Source: Gammaproteobacteria bacterium UBA7449
GTDB lineage: Bacteria; Pseudomonadota; Gammaproteobacteria; Pseudomonadales; Pseudohongiellaceae
Assembly (NCBI GenBank): GCA_002477465.1
Contig: DLPV01000028.1
Span: 1 to 25,476 of the forward strand
Length of the DNA: 25,476 bases
Reading direction: 5' to 3'
The notes below the pieces were generated by a model. It saw only the letters and a list, made by a program, of their open reading frames with translations, made no database searches and was not told the origin of the DNA. Below are positions 23,473 to 25,476 of this stretch, one piece after another. A program made the translations under genes and the position numbers. The first letter of the stretch is position 1. Every line of letters begins with the position of its first letter.

Positions 23473-23583
23473 GTTTGCGCTCACCTCACTGCTTGCCTTG
23501 CGGATATTCTCAGGCGACCAGATTCAGCCCCAAACGCCTGCGGAATGGATCACCACATTACAGGAAGGAAAGTTAGCAGCTAC

Positions 23584-23602
23584 AAGCTTAATTGAAGCTT
23601 AA
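23584..23602. promoter_or_regulatory. Direct repeat resembling an OmpR/PhoP-family binding site
   Basis: AAGCTTAA-TTG-AAGCTTAA is a perfect 8-bp direct repeat with an 11-bp period, the layout bound by dimers of OmpR-family regulators such as PhoP. It is 112 bases upstream of the YcfJ-like start, on the control side of the cluster that encodes such a regulator. The sequence itself does not match the enteric PhoP box (GTTTA repeats). Confidence 0.45.
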
Positions 23603-23738
23603 GCGCGAGCGGGCAACTCAAAAATCGGCTCTGGTGTCGCCCAGGAGCCATAAAAAGATCAAATGGAACTGAAATTTGGGGCAGTTATTGATTGGTTTTT
23701 AGGCCCGCGGGAATTTAAAGGCACGGTGCAGATGATGC

Positions 23739-23957
23739 TTAGTAATGCGGCGGCTTCTCCTGGGCAGGATCTGACTGCACATCCTGCAAGCCGCTGGCGG
23801 CCTCTAGCAGCTGATCTCGCAAATACTTGACCTGTACGGTCAAGTCATCGATTTGACCCTGCTGCCTGGTGACTATGGCATTAAATTTCTCAAGGGCATC
23901 TTCCTGAAATGCTAACTGGCTCTCCAACTCTTCAATTCTGGTTTCAAGTGCTTCCAA
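23739..23957 (-). CDS. slyX: SlyX family protein
   Basis: SlyX is a short cytoplasmic coiled-coil protein of unknown function, widespread in gammaproteobacteria. The product matches it by LEALETRIEELESQLAFQED near the start, heptad leucines through VKYLRDQLLEA, and a C-terminal PPHY-type end (EKPPHY). No ATG is available. A GGAGG ribosome site lies 8 bases before a CTG (23960) and 11 before a TTG (23957); the TTG gives 72 residues, the E. coli length, and is used here. A GTG at 23996 is open too but lacks a ribosome site. It is divergent from the desaturase gene. Confidence 0.85.
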   Translation of the reverse strand: MEALETRIEELESQLAFQEDALEKFNAIVTRQQGQIDDLTVQVKYLRDQLLEAASGLQDVQSDPAQEKPPHY

Positions 23958-24142
23958 CAGTGAAAATCCCTCCAACGGCTCGCCTCTTGGCACCACTAAG
24001 GTGCGCCTATAGCAATACCCTAGCAGATCATTGTGGCAAGATTACAGTACTGGTTCTTTAAGAAAAATCGGATACACTAGCGGTGTCAATTGTCGTGTTG
24101 ATTATTGAACCTATGTCACCAAGGGCGGAAATTTAGATCATC

Positions 24143-25288
24143 ATGGATAAAGCACCAATCAACTGGACCAACATGCTGCTGTTCAGTCTCACCCCTGCGT
24201 TTGCTGTCACCCTGGTACCTCTTTATGGGTATTTCTACGGTTACGACTTGTATGAATGGCTGATGTTCCTCTTCCTGATGATGTTTTGCGGCCTTTCTGT
24301 TACTGCCGGCTACCACCGCATGTGGTCACACAAAGCCTACAAGGCCCATCCGATTGTGCGCTTCATTTTTGCGCTGGGCGGGGCCTGTGCGCTGCAAAAT
24401 GATGTGATGCACTGGTCCTCTGATCATCGGCGCCATCACCGTTTCGTCGACGACAATCAGCGCGACCCTTACTCCGCTGGCAGGGGTTTCTGGTTCTCTC
24501 ACATTGGTTGGATTCTGCGGAATCATGAAAGTAGCAAAGAGGACTTTTCCAACATCAAGGATATCCAGCAGGATCCCATCGCAGTTTGGCAGCACAAACA
24601 CTATTTGAGCCTGGTATTGCTAACCAACATCGGCGTGCCAGCATTGCTGGGCTACCTCCACGGCGACATCATTGCCTGCCTGCTTCTGGGTGGACTTCTG
24701 CGCCTGGTCCTGAGCCAACATGTTACTTACCTCATTAATTCCATCGCCCACATGTGGGGTGGACAAACCTTCAGTGATTCCCATTCAGCTAGAGACAACC
24801 CCTTTCTCGCCCTGATCACTTATGGAGAGGGTTACCATAATTTTCACCACACGTTTCAATGGGACTACCGGAATGGTGTCAAATGGTGGCATTTTGACCC
24901 AACCAAGTGGTTGATCCGCACCCTATCGTGGATCGGCCTCACTCGAAACCTGAAACGCACCAGCCCCGCTCAAATCGAAACAGCTCGGCTGCAAATGCAG
25001 TATCAAAAGGCACAAGAAAAATTCGCCATGCGCGATATACCAGAGAACTGGCGTCTGAAGCTGGAGCAAGAATACGAACAGTTCCAGCTGCTGTTGAATC
25101 AGTGGAACGAGATGCGCCAGACCTGGCAAGAAGCCAAAGAAAAGCGCATCCAGGATGCGCTGGCACATTGGGAGCATATGCAGTTGCGTGATCGCTACAA
25201 GGAGCTAAAGTACTCAGTCAAAGTGCAGAAAAAACGCTGGCGCGAGGTACTGCGTAATCTTCATGACGCGCTACCAGCGCCAGCTTGA
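24143..25288 (+). CDS. Acyl-CoA delta-9 fatty acid desaturase (membrane, di-iron)
   Basis: The enzyme inserts a cis double bond in saturated acyl chains using O2, to adjust membrane fluidity. The 381-residue product has hydrophobic helices around three His boxes: H58-RMWS-H63, H95-RR-H98-H99 and H232-NF-H235-H236, with extra metal-ligand His in HWSSD and NSIAHMWG, as in the stearoyl-CoA desaturase group and pseudomonad DesB/DesC-like enzymes. After about residue 270 there is a charged, helical, coiled-coil-like tail of about 110 residues rich in Glu, Lys and Gln. No electron-transfer domain is fused and no ferredoxin or reductase gene is next to it. No TetR (DesT-like) gene is seen here. Confidence 0.93.
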   Translation: MDKAPINWTNMLLFSLTPAFAVTLVPLYGYFYGYDLYEWLMFLFLMMFCGLSVTAGYHRMWSHKAYKAHPIVRFIFALGGACALQNDVMHWSSDHRRHHRFVDDNQRDPYSAGRGFWFSHIGWILRNHESSKEDFSNIKDIQQDPIAVWQHKHYLSLVLLTNIGVPALLGYLHGDIIACLLLGGLLRLVLSQHVTYLINSIAHMWGGQTFSDSHSARDNPFLALITYGEGYHNFHHTFQWDYRNGVKWWHFDPTKWLIRTLSWIGLTRNLKRTSPAQIETARLQMQYQKAQEKFAMRDIPENWRLKLEQEYEQFQLLLNQWNEMRQTWQEAKEKRIQDALAHWEHMQLRDRYKELKYSVKVQKKRWREVLRNLHDALPAPA

Positions 25289-25476
25289 GCCGTCCTGACT
25301 TTGTAGACGGATTAAAAGCTTATGCGTTATAAAGAATTGAACGCAATAAGACGGCGATCTATCAAGCCTGATATTGAGTATCTGAGTGCTGGAGCAAAAA
25401 CAACATACAATTGACATAATCAGTATCGATATTCACTGTGTGAGAGTCCGAACAACCTGCAGGTTGCGGCCAAAAG
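25289..25476. other. Unassigned 3' end of the window
   Basis: No clear gene or strong terminator. A 5-bp stem (CCGTC/GACGG, 25290-25310) follows the desaturase stop but lacks a T run. A perfect -35 hexamer TTGACA stands at 25411-25416, and a 14-bp perfect palindrome CAACCTGCAGGTTG at 25453-25466 flanked by CCG and CGG could fold into a hairpin of an RNA or leader that continues past the edge. Confidence 0.4.

Noticed and set aside
23402..23602. Plus-strand frame of 66 codons opposite the YcfJ-like gene start
   Set aside because: Mostly antisense to the real gene and without a ribosome site or domain.
25322..25414. 30-codon plus-strand frame after the desaturase (starts MRYKELNAIR)
   Set aside because: No ribosome binding site and no known match; too short to support.

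Overview
The window reads as chromosomal DNA of a free-living gammaproteobacterium related to the Pseudomonadales/Cellvibrionales. The gene families, the local gene order (clpB-pgeF-rluD facing bamD, then pilR-thiO-fimT; and ilvIH-ilvC-pssA-msrPQ), and the bacterial promoter and terminator signals all point that way. No phage, insertion sequence, CRISPR array or plasmid gene was seen. Genus cannot be read from the sequence.

Layout. (1) 1-2764, minus strand: pssA, msrP and msrQ, followed by the 5' end of a tRNA gene (Ile-like) that has its own strong promoter. (2) 2881-6739: a long class II ilvC on the plus strand with a good terminator, converging on ilvI-ilvH on the minus strand. As remembered from Pseudomonas, ilvI-ilvH-ilvC-pssA-msrP-msrQ lie on one strand with a short class I ilvC, so this ilvC looks like an inverted, foreign-type replacement at the same site. 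(3) 6740-7199: a gap holding a terminator or attenuator ahead of ilvI. (4) 7200-12854: clpB with a likely sigma-32 promoter, pgeF and rluD on the minus strand, then divergent bamD. (5) 12996-14971: four overlapping genes encoding an ECF sigma factor, a membrane anti-sigma-like protein with a duplicated N-terminal module, a small exported acidic protein and a DUF3106-like exported Gln/Arg-rich protein. (6) nadE on the minus strand. (7) 16768-19284: remains of a type IV pilus locus: a pilR lacking its 5' half, an intact thiO, the 5' half of fimT, and the 5' half of a second FimT/FimU-like minor pilin facing it. pilS is absent. (8) tauE-like exporter, preceded by a perfect CRP/Vfr-type site. (9) 20412-23472, minus strand: YcfJ-like glycine-zipper protein, PepSY protein, PhoP-like regulator and PhoQ-like kinase, with an OmpR-family-style direct repeat upstream of the first. 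(10) slyX (minus) and a divergent acyl-CoA desaturase (plus). The last ~190 bases hold no clear gene.

How it fits together. Most of the window is housekeeping: branched-chain amino acid synthesis, phospholipid synthesis, repair of oxidised periplasmic proteins, protein disaggregation, rRNA modification, outer-membrane assembly and NAD synthesis. Envelope stress is a recurring theme (MsrPQ, BamD, PgeF, the ECF operon, and the PepSY/PhoPQ-like/YcfJ-like cluster). The most notable points are the decayed pilus locus with two facing half pilin genes, the inverted class II ilvC, and the compact ECF operon whose last two products are of unknown function. I found no convincing wholly new system; the ECF operon and the PepSY/two-component cluster are the best candidates for under-described biology.
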